The notes: generated by a model not told the origin, from the letters alone. A DNA stretch of 7,007 nucleotides from Spirochaetia bacterium (GCA_029880625.1 JAOUOA010000136.1:1-7007); one strand, 5' to 3'; positions 1-6,644 are shown, counted from the stretch's first letter. Made by a program: numbers and translations.

Positions 1-336
1 GAAAATTAAGGCTGGAAGCTGGAGAAGGCCTGCTCCGCCTCCTGCAAAAGAGGAAAATCCATTGGCTACAAATGAAACCAGAAATAAAATCAGCTGCTCA
101 AAGTATTCCAATACATTTCATAAATTTTTAATGTCTTGAGAATGCAAATAAAAATTTTAATGTTTTTTTTTGAAATAGTTGCCATAAAGGGAATCCCACT
201 TCAAAAGCAGATATGGTTCTGAACTAATATCCTGGCGCTAAGCTTTAATGATTGAGGAGCGGGGATATCCAGTGTCTGTAAATCTTTTCAAGAAGTCTTT
301 CTTATGATTTGAATGTCTGAAATATGTTTTGATTTA
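1..336. other. Region without a confident gene
   Basis: No gene can be assigned here. On the plus strand one frame is open from base 2 to a TGA at 137-139, 45 codons, ending in residues KFLMS. It could be the 3' end of a gene entering from the left, but it matches nothing I recognise and another frame is open almost as far, to a TAA at 129-131. Bases 100-180 are very AT-rich and include a run of nine T at 163-171, without a GC-rich stem before it, so I do not call a terminator. The minus strand at 160-333 reads like protein and is listed separately. I see no RNA gene, insertion sequence or long repeat. Confidence 0.5.
157..333 (-). pseudogene. Possible decayed coding tail after the DUF2452 gene
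   Basis: Directly downstream of the DUF2452 gene, and in its frame, the minus strand has two tandem TAA stops (334-339). It then reads 31 open codons (333 down to 241), a TAG at 238-240, 26 more codons and a TAA at 157-159. The conceptual peptides look protein-like, for example HKKDFLKRFTDTGYPRSSII before the TAG and SSEPYLLLKWDSLYGNYF after it. I do not recognise a family. This could be the remnant of a separate gene that lost its start and gained stops, or a chance open frame, since such lengths are not statistically remarkable at this base composition. No start codon with a ribosome binding site is visible. Confidence 0.2.
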
Positions 337-834
337 TTATGGATCTAAAATCCTTTCAAAACTGTCGTCTGTTCTCAATCTGTAACTTCCGCAGAATTCA
401 TGCGGGGGATTTCCTTTCCAGTCATCCGGCGAAAGCATTGAGAAATATTTTTCCTGATTTTCTTTTTTGTAAAGATGGATGGTCTGTCCTGGTTTTTTTT
501 CAAAAGAGCATTTAATTCTGTGCAGGTGCATGTCCATTTCAGCCTGCTCAAGAATCTTTTTAGCTTCTTCTTTTAAGCTGCGGATTTGTGCAACGATGAG
601 GTCCAGTTTTCCTGAAACATGAGAATTGATTGTTTCGTCAGCTGCTTCGATTTCTCTTGCTCTGTCCACAAGCGAGAAAGGCGGATCCAGAGTTCGGGAA
701 GGATGCGTCATGAGATGCTTGTTTTCCAGTACTGGCTCGTTTTTATTATGCTGACCTGTTTCCACTGATGATTCGTCCGGAATATTGATTAGGCATTTTA
801 TTTTACAAAGGAAAAACTGAAATTTTCCTTTCAA
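337..834 (-). CDS. DUF2452 family protein (C1orf50-like), function unknown
   Basis: This is a predicted soluble protein without signal peptide or membrane segment. Residues about 50-160 match the pattern I recall for DUF2452 (PF10504), the family of human C1orf50. The pattern is a helical stretch around AADETINSHVSGKLDLIVAQ and RSLKEEAKKILEQAE (63-99), then MHLHRIKC, KKPGQTIHLYKKE (113-125), KYFSMLSPDDW (129-139), a PHEF motif (144-147) and SYRLRTDDSFE. No biochemical role is established for the family as far as I know. The longest frame begins at a TTG (834) with no Shine-Dalgarno. The first 41 residues are unlike the family, and ATG at 709-711 (Met42, giving 124 aa) or GTG at 763-765 may be the true start. 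Two tandem TAA codons end the gene. It lies 84 nt or more after the operon's last gene and may be a separate unit. Confidence 0.82.
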   Translation of the reverse strand: MKGKFQFFLCKIKCLINIPDESSVETGQHNKNEPVLENKHLMTHPSRTLDPPFSLVDRAREIEAADETINSHVSGKLDLIVAQIRSLKEEAKKILEQAEMDMHLHRIKCSFEKKPGQTIHLYKKENQEKYFSMLSPDDWKGNPPHEFCGSYRLRTDDSFERILDP

Positions 835-846
835 TGCCGATAAGAC

Positions 847-874
847 ATTCTTGCGTATTCCATCAGCCGGTCAA
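847..874 (-). promoter_or_regulatory. Weak candidate promoter for the DUF2452 gene
   Basis: On the minus strand a TTGACC (869-874, 5 of 6 to the -35 consensus) is followed after 16 nt by AAGAAT (847-852, 4 of 6 to the -10 consensus). Transcription would start near 840, only a few bases before the TTG candidate start at 834. If the site is real, it therefore favours the downstream start codon at 711 or 765. Read-through from the upstream operon is the alternative, since no clear terminator lies between the genes. Confidence 0.25.
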
Positions 875-918
875 TAAAAATCAAAAAAAGAAAATCCGTG
901 TATAATCAGAGGGACTTC

Positions 919-2448
919 TTAAAAATGCCACCTTAAAAACGCATAAGCCATGGGCTCAGCATCTCCAAATTCAGCTTTTTCTCTGTCTGCAGGCAGAATA
1001 AAAGTCCAGCCGCCGATTTGAATTATCGATTCGTCACTTAAGCTGTATCCAATTCCTGGGCCGTACATGGCGCTTTTTCCAACAGGATCTCCAATGTACA
1101 GAAGAGATAGATTTAATAAATCTGTTGCTTCAAAAGAAAAAGAAGCTTCAATCAGAACTGGATTTTTTGTGATGATTCTTCCTGAAGTCCGGAAATAGGA
1201 AGAATCATTTTCCTGAGGAGGAAGAAATCCGAGTGAAATAATTTTTTCATCTTTTGCATTTTCTTTTAATGCAGGATCCCTGGAATAGTACGCCGAATTA
1301 CCGAAAATTTCAAAATTTGTTCTCAGTTTCTTAAAAAAAGTATAGCTTGCGCCAAGAACAGCCTGATGAGAAACCGACGGAGGCAGATCGTCGGAAACGT
1401 AATGCTGATATTTAGAAAGATTTTCTTCCGCTCTTCCAAGGTAAGCAAAGCGAAAGGATGCTCCAAAAGCAGTATAGTTTAAATCAAAGCCGGCGACCCA
1501 TGAATGAAAATGGTATCCGGCGACAATAAAATAATCCAGATTCCCCGCTGTAGCCTTGAATCGCATTAGAGAATTTGTATCTTTATAGTACAGCTTTTGA
1601 AGATTCGGTCTGTCATACCTCCGGTAAGGTACAATCACTCCTTCAAGCATATTCATGGAACTGAGATAATAAGTATAGTTCACAGCGTCAGCTCCTGGAA
1701 TATCTTCCAGATCAATGATAAAAGGTCCTACGGCAGTTACAAGATCAAGCGGATTTAAAAATCGCCCCTGTCCCCAGCTGATTGCTTGCCTGCCGATGGA
1801 AATTTTGTGTTTCTCAGTATTGTAGGTAAAGCTCATTCTGTGTATATAGGCAGATCGGAAGTAGGAATCGGTACGCTGGTTGTGTTCCATGTAAAAAAGG
1901 CGATTCCGGATTCTTGAGTTCCAGACAGAATCAAATAATTTAGAATCTGTATAGTTGGAGATTACATAATCGCCTCTGCCCTGAATCTCAATTTTAATTT
2001 TCTTTTTCTCATATAAAAAACCGATTCCAAGAGTGCTTCGGGAAGAGGAGGGATATCTTTGCGGACGAATAGACGGATGAAGGGATGATTCGCTGCCCTG
2101 AATCGCTTCACGGATAAAACCTTCCGGCTGAAAAAAACGTTCTTTGGAAGTTTCGTCAAATTCATAATCGGGCATTTCTTCTGTTTTGTCAGGAATTTCT
2201 GAATCCTCATCCACTTCAGGAATATCAGCCGGCGATTCAAGATCGGTCTGCGCCAATCCTTCTGAATATGGGGCGAAAGAAAAAAAAATCAAAATAGAAA
2301 ATAATGGAATTTGCAATTGAACAAAAAAACTGGAGCGAACTGCCGTTTTTTCCGGGAAAATGGCAAATGATTTTAAAGAAAGAATGCGTTCTGAATTCAT
2401 ACAGGGAGAGGAAAGTCCTCTTTTTATTATCCTGTATGAAGTTTTCAT
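919..2448 (-). CDS. Porin-like beta-barrel outer-membrane protein, last gene of the envelope operon
   Basis: The 509-residue product has a hydrophobic signal-peptide core at about 47-60 with a likely cleavage after Ala66 (GLA/QTD). An acidic, probably disordered segment follows at about 76-104. From about 138 to the end, alternating short strands rich in Tyr, Phe and Ser suggest a beta-barrel. The final residues RWHF end in Phe, the usual signal for BAM-dependent insertion. The segment GRQAISWGQGRFLNPLDL (219-236) resembles the GRQ..WG..... motif of DUF1302-type and related porin-like proteins, though I cannot assign a family with certainty. ATG 2448 lies 1 nt after the ATPase stop, with a weak GGA eight bases upstream. 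Met17 (ATG 2398-2400) is an alternative. Either start leaves an unusually long stretch before the hydrophobic core. I infer that it is the outer-membrane acceptor or exit for what the transporter and carrier move. Confidence 0.85.
   Translation of the reverse strand: MKTSYRIIKRGLSSPCMNSERILSLKSFAIFPEKTAVRSSFFVQLQIPLFSILIFFSFAPYSEGLAQTDLESPADIPEVDEDSEIPDKTEEMPDYEFDETSKERFFQPEGFIREAIQGSESSLHPSIRPQRYPSSSRSTLGIGFLYEKKKIKIEIQGRGDYVISNYTDSKLFDSVWNSRIRNRLFYMEHNQRTDSYFRSAYIHRMSFTYNTEKHKISIGRQAISWGQGRFLNPLDLVTAVGPFIIDLEDIPGADAVNYTYYLSSMNMLEGVIVPYRRYDRPNLQKLYYKDTNSLMRFKATAGNLDYFIVAGYHFHSWVAGFDLNYTAFGASFRFAYLGRAEENLSKYQHYVSDDLPPSVSHQAVLGASYTFFKKLRTNFEIFGNSAYYSRDPALKENAKDEKIISLGFLPPQENDSSYFRTSGRIITKNPVLIEASFSFEATDLLNLSLLYIGDPVGKSAMYGPGIGYSLSDESIIQIGGWTFILPADREKAEFGDAEPMAYAFLRWHF
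2399..2437 (-). repeat. Two-tier inverted repeat at the start of the outer-membrane protein gene
   Basis: ATACAGG (2399-2405) is the exact reverse complement of CCTGTAT (2431-2437). Nested inside, AGAGGA (2407-2412) is the exact reverse complement of TCCTCT (2416-2421), with a 3-nt loop. In the operon mRNA this forms a 7-bp stem, an internal loop and a 6-bp stem. The structure starts 11 nt into the longest reading frame. It would cover the alternative start codon Met17 and hide an AGAGGA ribosome-binding-like stretch. It may tune translation of the last operon gene or mark an RNA processing point. Chance is possible. Confidence 0.4.
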
Positions 2449-2449
2449 T

Positions 2450-3124
2450 TTACTGTTCCGCGATCAGGCCGTCTCTGAGTTTGATCAGCCTTCTTGCACG
2501 TTCCATCACTCTTGTATCATGGGTGCTGAAAAGAAAAGTGGTCTTTCTTTCGTCGCACATCTTTTTCATTATGTCGAGGAGAATGTCTGCATTCTCACTG
2601 TCAAGGTTGGCTGTTGGTTCGTCCGCCAACACAATTTCAGGATCGGAGACAAGAGCTCTTGCAACTGCAACTCTCTGCTGCTGGCCTCCTGAAAGCTGAG
2701 CCGGGAAGCGGTCGATTTCCTCGGAAAGGCCTACGTCGTTTAGGATTTCTTTGCTTCTTGAAATTCGCTCTGATTTTTTAATGCCTGAAATCATCAGGAT
2801 GTATTCAACATTCTCGATAGCTGTCAGAACCGGAATCAGATTGTATGCCTGAAATACAAAACCGATATTGTGTAGGCGAAAATCGCTTAATTGTGTATTG
2901 CTGAGGCGTGAAAGATCCTGGCCTCCGACAATGATTTCTCCAGAAGTCTGACGGTCCAGGGCTCCAATAATATTCAGGAGCGTTGTTTTGCCGGACCCTG
3001 AAGGCCCCACAAGAGATGTGAATTCTCCTTTTTCAATGGAAAGATCAATCCCCTGAAGAGCATTTACAGCGATTTCTCCCTGATAAAATACTTTATGCAG
3101 TCCTTTTGTCTGAATGAGCGTCAT
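2450..3124 (-). CDS. ABC transporter ATPase, LolD/MacB type
   Basis: This is the cytoplasmic ATPase that should power the two neighbouring FtsX-type permeases. At 224 residues it has the usual length of LolD, FtsE and MacB-type subunits. All motifs are intact: Walker A GPSGSGKTT (40-48), Q-loop Gln92 in FVFQAYNLIPVLTAIENV, signature LSGGQQQR (144-151), Walker B VLADEP (165-170) with catalytic Glu169, D-loop NLD (173-175) and switch His202 in STHD. The FQ.YNLIP.LTA.ENV stretch is typical of the LolD/MacB group, whose members drive mechanotransmission or lipoprotein extraction rather than solute uptake. ATG 3124 has an AGGGG six bases upstream that overlaps the stop codon of the permease gene. 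The next gene starts 1 nt after this one ends. True LolD cannot be separated from paralogues by sequence alone. Confidence 0.95.
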   Translation of the reverse strand: MTLIQTKGLHKVFYQGEIAVNALQGIDLSIEKGEFTSLVGPSGSGKTTLLNIIGALDRQTSGEIIVGGQDLSRLSNTQLSDFRLHNIGFVFQAYNLIPVLTAIENVEYILMISGIKKSERISRSKEILNDVGLSEEIDRFPAQLSGGQQQRVAVARALVSDPEIVLADEPTANLDSENADILLDIMKKMCDERKTTFLFSTHDTRVMERARRLIKLRDGLIAEQ

Positions 3125-3130
3125 AAAAAA

Positions 3131-3135
3131 CCCCT
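3131..3135 (-). promoter_or_regulatory. Ribosome binding site overlapping a stop codon
   Basis: AGGGG on the minus strand lies 6 nt upstream of the ATPase start codon. It shares two bases with the TAG stop (3134-3136) of the preceding permease gene. Ribosomes ending on the permease would cover this site, which supports translational coupling of permease and ATPase. Confidence 0.7.
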
Positions 3136-4405
3136 ATCGATTATAAATTGCCTTGACAGGCGAAATTCGCACAGCTTTTAACGCCGGGAATATTGCTGAC
3201 GCAATACTGATCAGAAAAGGAAAATAAAGAGCTTCCAGAATGTTCAGAGGCGTCAGAAACGGATAGACGGTGCTTCCGAGTTTCCCAATTGATTCAATTC
3301 CTTCTGAAAAATAGGAAAGATTCAATCCGTAAATATTGAAAAATAAAATCAAAAAACCGCCCAGAGCAATCCCGAGAAAGCTTCCAATGATTGTGAGCAG
3401 TATCGATTCGTATATTACCATTGCGAAAATGAAAAGAGGTCTTGAGCCAATTGCATGCATGATCCCCAGTTCGCGCATCCTTTCAAAAACGGACATTGTG
3501 ATGCTTTCAAATAAAATCAGAGCAACTCCAATCAGAAGAATCAAGTAAAAAATCCAGGAGAAAACATCCACCATCTCCATTGTGCCGGAAAAATATTTTT
3601 CAAGATCAGAAAAGGAAAGGATTTCAATTTCGCTGTTCCCTGAAAATGTGTTCTGGAGACTTCCTTTGATTTTTTCAGCATGTTCAAGAGATTCGCCGAG
3701 GAATACAAAATAAGAGTACAGATCGTCTTTTTCGCTGTAGAACTCAGAAAGATCTCTGCGAGTAAGAATGACAGTGTATTTATCAATGGGTTCGACGGAA
3801 GATGAAAAAATTCCGCTGATAATGCATCTTACAGAACGGTAGGTTCCCGTTTGATCGCTCAGAGAAAGAACGGCCCAGTCTCCCGGAGCCACTTCCATTT
3901 TTTCTGCATTGATCCTGCCGATCATGCACGGAACGGTGCCTGGATGGAGCCCTGTTTTTTCAGGAAATAAAAATTCGCCTTCGTTTGTCCAGTCTGAATA
4001 ATGGCTTACTTTTTTTTCATTTTCTTCAATGCCGATAAATAATACTCCCCTGGTGAAAGATGCAATTCGCAGGATTCCTTCTCTTTCAAATCTGCCTGAA
4101 AAGTGAGTGTTTTTTATTTTATGATCTTCGATATTTATTTGAATGGAAAGGGGGTCCTGAAGAAGCATCCCCATCTTTCTTGATTCTTCGTAACCTGCCG
4201 GGCGGATCTGTACATGTCCGAGGCCGGATTTGATACCATTTTCCACCATTGCAATAAAAAACGCATTGATCAGAGCAATCGTAAAGATGATTCCAATGAC
4301 GCCGGTAGCGGCGGAAGAAATGATCAGTGCGGATCTCTTTTTTTGCCGGACAATATTGCGAAATCCTATTTTTATGATCATCAATATTGTTTCGAAAAAA
4401 TTCAT
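3134..4405 (-). CDS. FtsX/LolCE-type ABC permease (second permease of operon)
   Basis: This is an inner-membrane permease of the FtsX/MacB/LolCE class, with 423 residues and four predicted membrane segments. They lie at about 26-50, 283-303, 326-355 and 391-408. A large periplasmic domain of MacB_PCD type fills about 55-280. The N-terminal RNIVRQKKRS just before the first segment and FERMRELGIMHAIGSRP (307-323) after the second are the usual cytoplasmic elbow and coupling-helix features that contact the ATPase. The C-terminal AVRISPVKAI is the family's typical ending. The sequence differs clearly from the neighbouring permease, so the two probably form a heterodimer, as LolC and LolE do. ATG 4405 has a strong GGGGGAG four bases upstream. 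The substrate cannot be inferred from the permease alone. Confidence 0.93.
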   Translation of the reverse strand: MNFFETILMIIKIGFRNIVRQKKRSALIISSAATGVIGIIFTIALINAFFIAMVENGIKSGLGHVQIRPAGYEESRKMGMLLQDPLSIQINIEDHKIKNTHFSGRFEREGILRIASFTRGVLFIGIEENEKKVSHYSDWTNEGEFLFPEKTGLHPGTVPCMIGRINAEKMEVAPGDWAVLSLSDQTGTYRSVRCIISGIFSSSVEPIDKYTVILTRRDLSEFYSEKDDLYSYFVFLGESLEHAEKIKGSLQNTFSGNSEIEILSFSDLEKYFSGTMEMVDVFSWIFYLILLIGVALILFESITMSVFERMRELGIMHAIGSRPLFIFAMVIYESILLTIIGSFLGIALGGFLILFFNIYGLNLSYFSEGIESIGKLGSTVYPFLTPLNILEALYFPFLISIASAIFPALKAVRISPVKAIYNR

Positions 4406-4409
4406 AACG

Positions 4410-4416
4410 CTCCCCC
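4410..4416 (-). promoter_or_regulatory. Strong ribosome binding site for the second permease
   Basis: GGGGGAG on the minus strand sits 4 nt before ATG 4405 and directly after the TAA (4417-4419) of the first permease. It fixes the start of the second permease at 4405. A short palindrome, CCCTTAAAGGG (4414-4424), spans the stop codon. It is too small to call a terminator. Confidence 0.65.
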
Positions 4417-5700
4417 TTAAAGGGTACCGATGATCTGTACCGGATTTAGCTTGAAAACCCTCCTGGATGCAATCAAAGCAAGAGTCATGGAGGGAACAAA
4501 AATACTCAGGATAGATACCCAGAGCTGAAAAGTATCGAGAATGGGTCTTAAAATCGGTTCAAAACCCATATCAATGTACATCTGTCCAAAATCTCCTCCC
4601 AGTACAATCGGATTTAAATACCAGTAATAGCAGATTCCTGTGCCGACTGCATTACCGATGATCAGAGACGGAATCATGATAATTAACGTTTCAAGAAGGA
4701 TCATGGCAACGAGATCGCGGGGGCGTGTGCCAAGTGCGAGAAGAATTCCAAGTTCCCGGTTCCTTTCATGAATGGACATCTGAACATTATTAAGAACGCC
4801 GAAAGCAATAATGATCAAAAGAAAACCATAAAATAAATCGTTTTGTATCTCGTCCAGAATAACCATCTGTACGATTCCAGGGTTGAGATCTTCCCAGAAT
4901 AAAGCCACAGGATCATAATTTTCTGAATTTTCTCTGTCTTCGTCTTTTTCCAGTTCGGGGATGGGAAATTTTTCACTGAGCCTACCGTATACATCTTCAG
5001 CATCTCTGTAATGTTCCACTCCGAGCGCAATGGAAGTATATCGCTTGATCTGACTTTCCGGATCATCGGGTGAGAAAAGCTGCCGTGCTGCCTGAAGATT
5101 AATAATGATTCTTGACATATCCAGTTCAACATCTACTGCCTTGTAAATTCCGCTGATTTCAACAGATAGAACTCTCATGCTTCCGTCGAACTGAGATCCA
5201 ATTATATAAACGGTATCGCCCGGACTGACTCCGAGATGTCTGGCAAGTTTATAGCCGATGATTCCCTGATGTTTGTCTGATTCAGGATTGAGATAGCTTC
5301 CTTCTGTAATTCTCTTATGGATGGTTGTGATTTTCTTTTCTTGAAGGGCATCGATTCCAAGAACAGAAATGAAGCGGGAATTCTCACGGTATGAAATAAG
5401 GCCGTGTCCTGCAATGCGGGGAGCGACGGCATGAATCTTTTCCATATTTTTTAATTCCTGAATGAGTTCCGGAGTCGTATCCATCGCTCGCTCGATTACT
5501 GGATTTTCAAGCCATCCGTTTGCAGCGATTTGAATAAAACCGGTATTCAGTTCCACAACATGCCAGATCATGTCCTGGTGAACGCCGAATGAGACAAAAC
5601 GGAAAATGGAAAATATGATTGATCCGACTGAAATCAAAATAAACGTAATGATGGTTCTTCGTTTGTTTCTGAAAATATTTCGGAAAGAAACCTTGAGCAT
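4417..5700 (-). CDS. FtsX/LolCE-type ABC permease (first permease of operon)
   Basis: This 427-residue inner-membrane permease has membrane segments at about 17-39, 289-309, 330-356 and 393-411. The first and second flank a periplasmic MacB_PCD-like domain at about 40-285. SFRNIFRNKRRT (5-16) is the basic elbow typical of the class, and HERNRELGILLALGTRPRD (311-329) is the coupling region expected to touch the ATPase. The domain starts with NTGFIQIAANGW, a pattern common in LolC/LolE-like proteins. A highly acidic stretch at about 249-263 (ELEKDEDRENSENYD) lies late in the periplasmic domain and has no equivalent in the second permease. ATG 5700 follows the carrier gene's stop after 1 nt. A GAGG eight bases upstream, inside that gene's end, implies translational coupling. 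It probably pairs with the other permease and the ATPase. Being next to the carrier gene, it may be the subunit that loads the carrier. Confidence 0.93.
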   Translation of the reverse strand: MLKVSFRNIFRNKRRTIITFILISVGSIIFSIFRFVSFGVHQDMIWHVVELNTGFIQIAANGWLENPVIERAMDTTPELIQELKNMEKIHAVAPRIAGHGLISYRENSRFISVLGIDALQEKKITTIHKRITEGSYLNPESDKHQGIIGYKLARHLGVSPGDTVYIIGSQFDGSMRVLSVEISGIYKAVDVELDMSRIIINLQAARQLFSPDDPESQIKRYTSIALGVEHYRDAEDVYGRLSEKFPIPELEKDEDRENSENYDPVALFWEDLNPGIVQMVILDEIQNDLFYGFLLIIIAFGVLNNVQMSIHERNRELGILLALGTRPRDLVAMILLETLIIMIPSLIIGNAVGTGICYYWYLNPIVLGGDFGQMYIDMGFEPILRPILDTFQLWVSILSIFVPSMTLALIASRRVFKLNPVQIIGTL

Positions 5701-5701
5701 T

Positions 5702-6460
5702 TTAGCGCCTCAGATTTGCCCTGGAAAAAATATAATTACTGATGGGACGGTCAAACAAAACCGTGATGTATTTCAGGGTTGTGCTTGAAATCACACGATT
5801 TCCTTTTATGGTTTTCACTGTGAAGATTGTCGGAATGATCCGTCCGCCCATATTTTTATATTCAGAATATCCCATGGTTCTGGCCAGGCGGTTTTTATGA
5901 TCATAAAATTCCTGTTTTACTGGAAGAATATCTGATTTTCTTACGTGCATGACAAGACGGCTCCAGATAACTGCGGCATGAGGTTTGGGAACCAGTTCAA
6001 CTTTATATAGACTCTGATCGTTTGAGTTTACAAAATCATGGGTGTAATCATCGATGATTGAGGTAGCACGGACCAGGTCGTCATTTGTCATGTCGGAACC
6101 CATCCAGTTCCCCTGCAGCATTGAGCCTTCAATTTTAATTTCTTTTCCTACTTCCGGAAAGTACTGCCATAGATTCTGATCGATTTTTAAAAAAGTAATT
6201 CCTTTATCTTTTTTGGGTTTTAAAATTTTAATAAATGCTTTTTTTTGATTGGAATCTTCCCAGGATTCAATCAGCAGGGTTCTTTTGGATCGGGATCTCG
6301 CAATTGTAATTTCATATTTTCCCTGAGAGGTTGTCCCTTTCATTTTTGATTCAATGGTTTTTATAATTTCTTTAGCAGAGGGTTCAGAAAAAACAGACTC
6401 TGCAGAAAGAAAAAATAAAAAGGATATCATGATTCCTGAAAATTTTAGTGAGTAATTCAT
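5702..6460 (-). CDS. LolA-like outer-membrane lipoprotein-sorting protein, periplasmic carrier
   Basis: This 252-residue secreted protein has a signal peptide (basic start, hydrophobic 9-20) with likely cleavage after Ser25 (VFS/EPS). The mature part matches the family annotated as outer membrane lipoprotein-sorting protein (LolA_like, PF17131 as I recall). Hallmarks are KKDKGITFLKIDQNLWQYFP (83-102), the signature MLQGNWMGSDMTNDDLV (114-130), the paired strands with GGRIIPTIFTV (205-215), and the ending DRPISNYIFSRANLRR (237-252). Members adopt the LolA/LppX half-barrel fold that holds acyl chains in the periplasm. They often sit beside transporters and outer-membrane barrels. This is not canonical LolA, so the cargo may be a lipid or a special lipoprotein. 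ATG 6460 has AGGAAG seven bases upstream and a promoter just before it. It is the first gene of the operon. Confidence 0.9.
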   Translation of the reverse strand: MNYSLKFSGIMISFLFFLSAESVFSEPSAKEIIKTIESKMKGTTSQGKYEITIARSRSKRTLLIESWEDSNQKKAFIKILKPKKDKGITFLKIDQNLWQYFPEVGKEIKIEGSMLQGNWMGSDMTNDDLVRATSIIDDYTHDFVNSNDQSLYKVELVPKPHAAVIWSRLVMHVRKSDILPVKQEFYDHKNRLARTMGYSEYKNMGGRIIPTIFTVKTIKGNRVISSTTLKYITVLFDRPISNYIFSRANLRR

Positions 6461-6480
6461 ATCATATCTTCCTGTTTTTT

Positions 6481-6509
6481 ATTTTAAGAATCAACAGAAG
6501 AAAAGTCAA
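6481..6509 (-). promoter_or_regulatory. Sigma70-type promoter of the envelope operon
   Basis: On the minus strand TTGACT (6504-6509, 5 of 6 to consensus) is followed by a 17-nt spacer and TAAAAT (6481-6486, 5 of 6). Transcription should start near 6474, giving a very short leader of about 14 nt that begins at or next to the AGGAAG ribosome binding site (6468-6473). All five downstream genes can be served by this single promoter. Confidence 0.65.
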
Positions 6510-6537
6510 TGATAAGTTGTCTTTCTACCTTTATTTT

Positions 6538-6612
6538 AGACGATTCATTTTATGAATTTTATCATAGATGAAGATTTGAAGGATGAATCGGTTAAAATTC
6601 TGCAGACGATTC
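6538..6612. repeat. Cluster of short inverted and direct repeats between divergent promoters
   Basis: CGATTCAT (6541-6548) pairs with ATGAAT only 3 nt away (6552-6557, 6-bp stem). It also pairs with ATGAATCG (6583-6590, perfect 8-bp stem, 34 nt apart). The 9-mer AGACGATTC occurs twice in the same orientation, at 6538-6546 and 6604-6612. The cluster lies between the operon promoter and the PAS gene promoter, where an operator for a shared regulator would be expected. No regulator is encoded in the window, apart possibly from the partial PAS protein. Confidence 0.35.
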
Positions 6613-6644
6613 TAAGATTGATGGACCTGGAAAGCATTTTTATA

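Noticed and set aside
290..303. AAGAA-GTCT-TTCTT hairpin considered as a terminator
   Set aside because: The stem is only 5 bp and AT-rich, and no T run follows it on either strand.
248..307. Plus-strand 19-codon frame MIEERGYPVSVNLFKKSFL
   Set aside because: It is too short to support, has no clear ribosome binding site, and lies opposite a possible coding relic.
874..898. T-rich tract on the minus strand after the outer-membrane protein gene, considered as an intrinsic terminator
   Set aside because: No stable GC-rich stem precedes it, so termination is possible but cannot be supported.
2304..2699. Plus-strand open frames opposite the ATPase gene and the start of the barrel gene
   Set aside because: They lie antisense to genes with complete family motifs, and their translations are Ser/Leu-rich shadows without recognisable domains.
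2450..4405. MacAB-type macrolide efflux pump
   Set aside because: MacB fuses ATPase and permease in one chain and is paired with a membrane-fusion protein. Here they are separate, there are two permeases, and no MacA-like gene is present.
919..6460. Canonical LolCDE-LolA-LolB locus
   Set aside because: The carrier has the signature of the divergent LolA-like family rather than LolA, and the last gene encodes a beta-barrel rather than a LolB lipoprotein. The similarity is architectural only.
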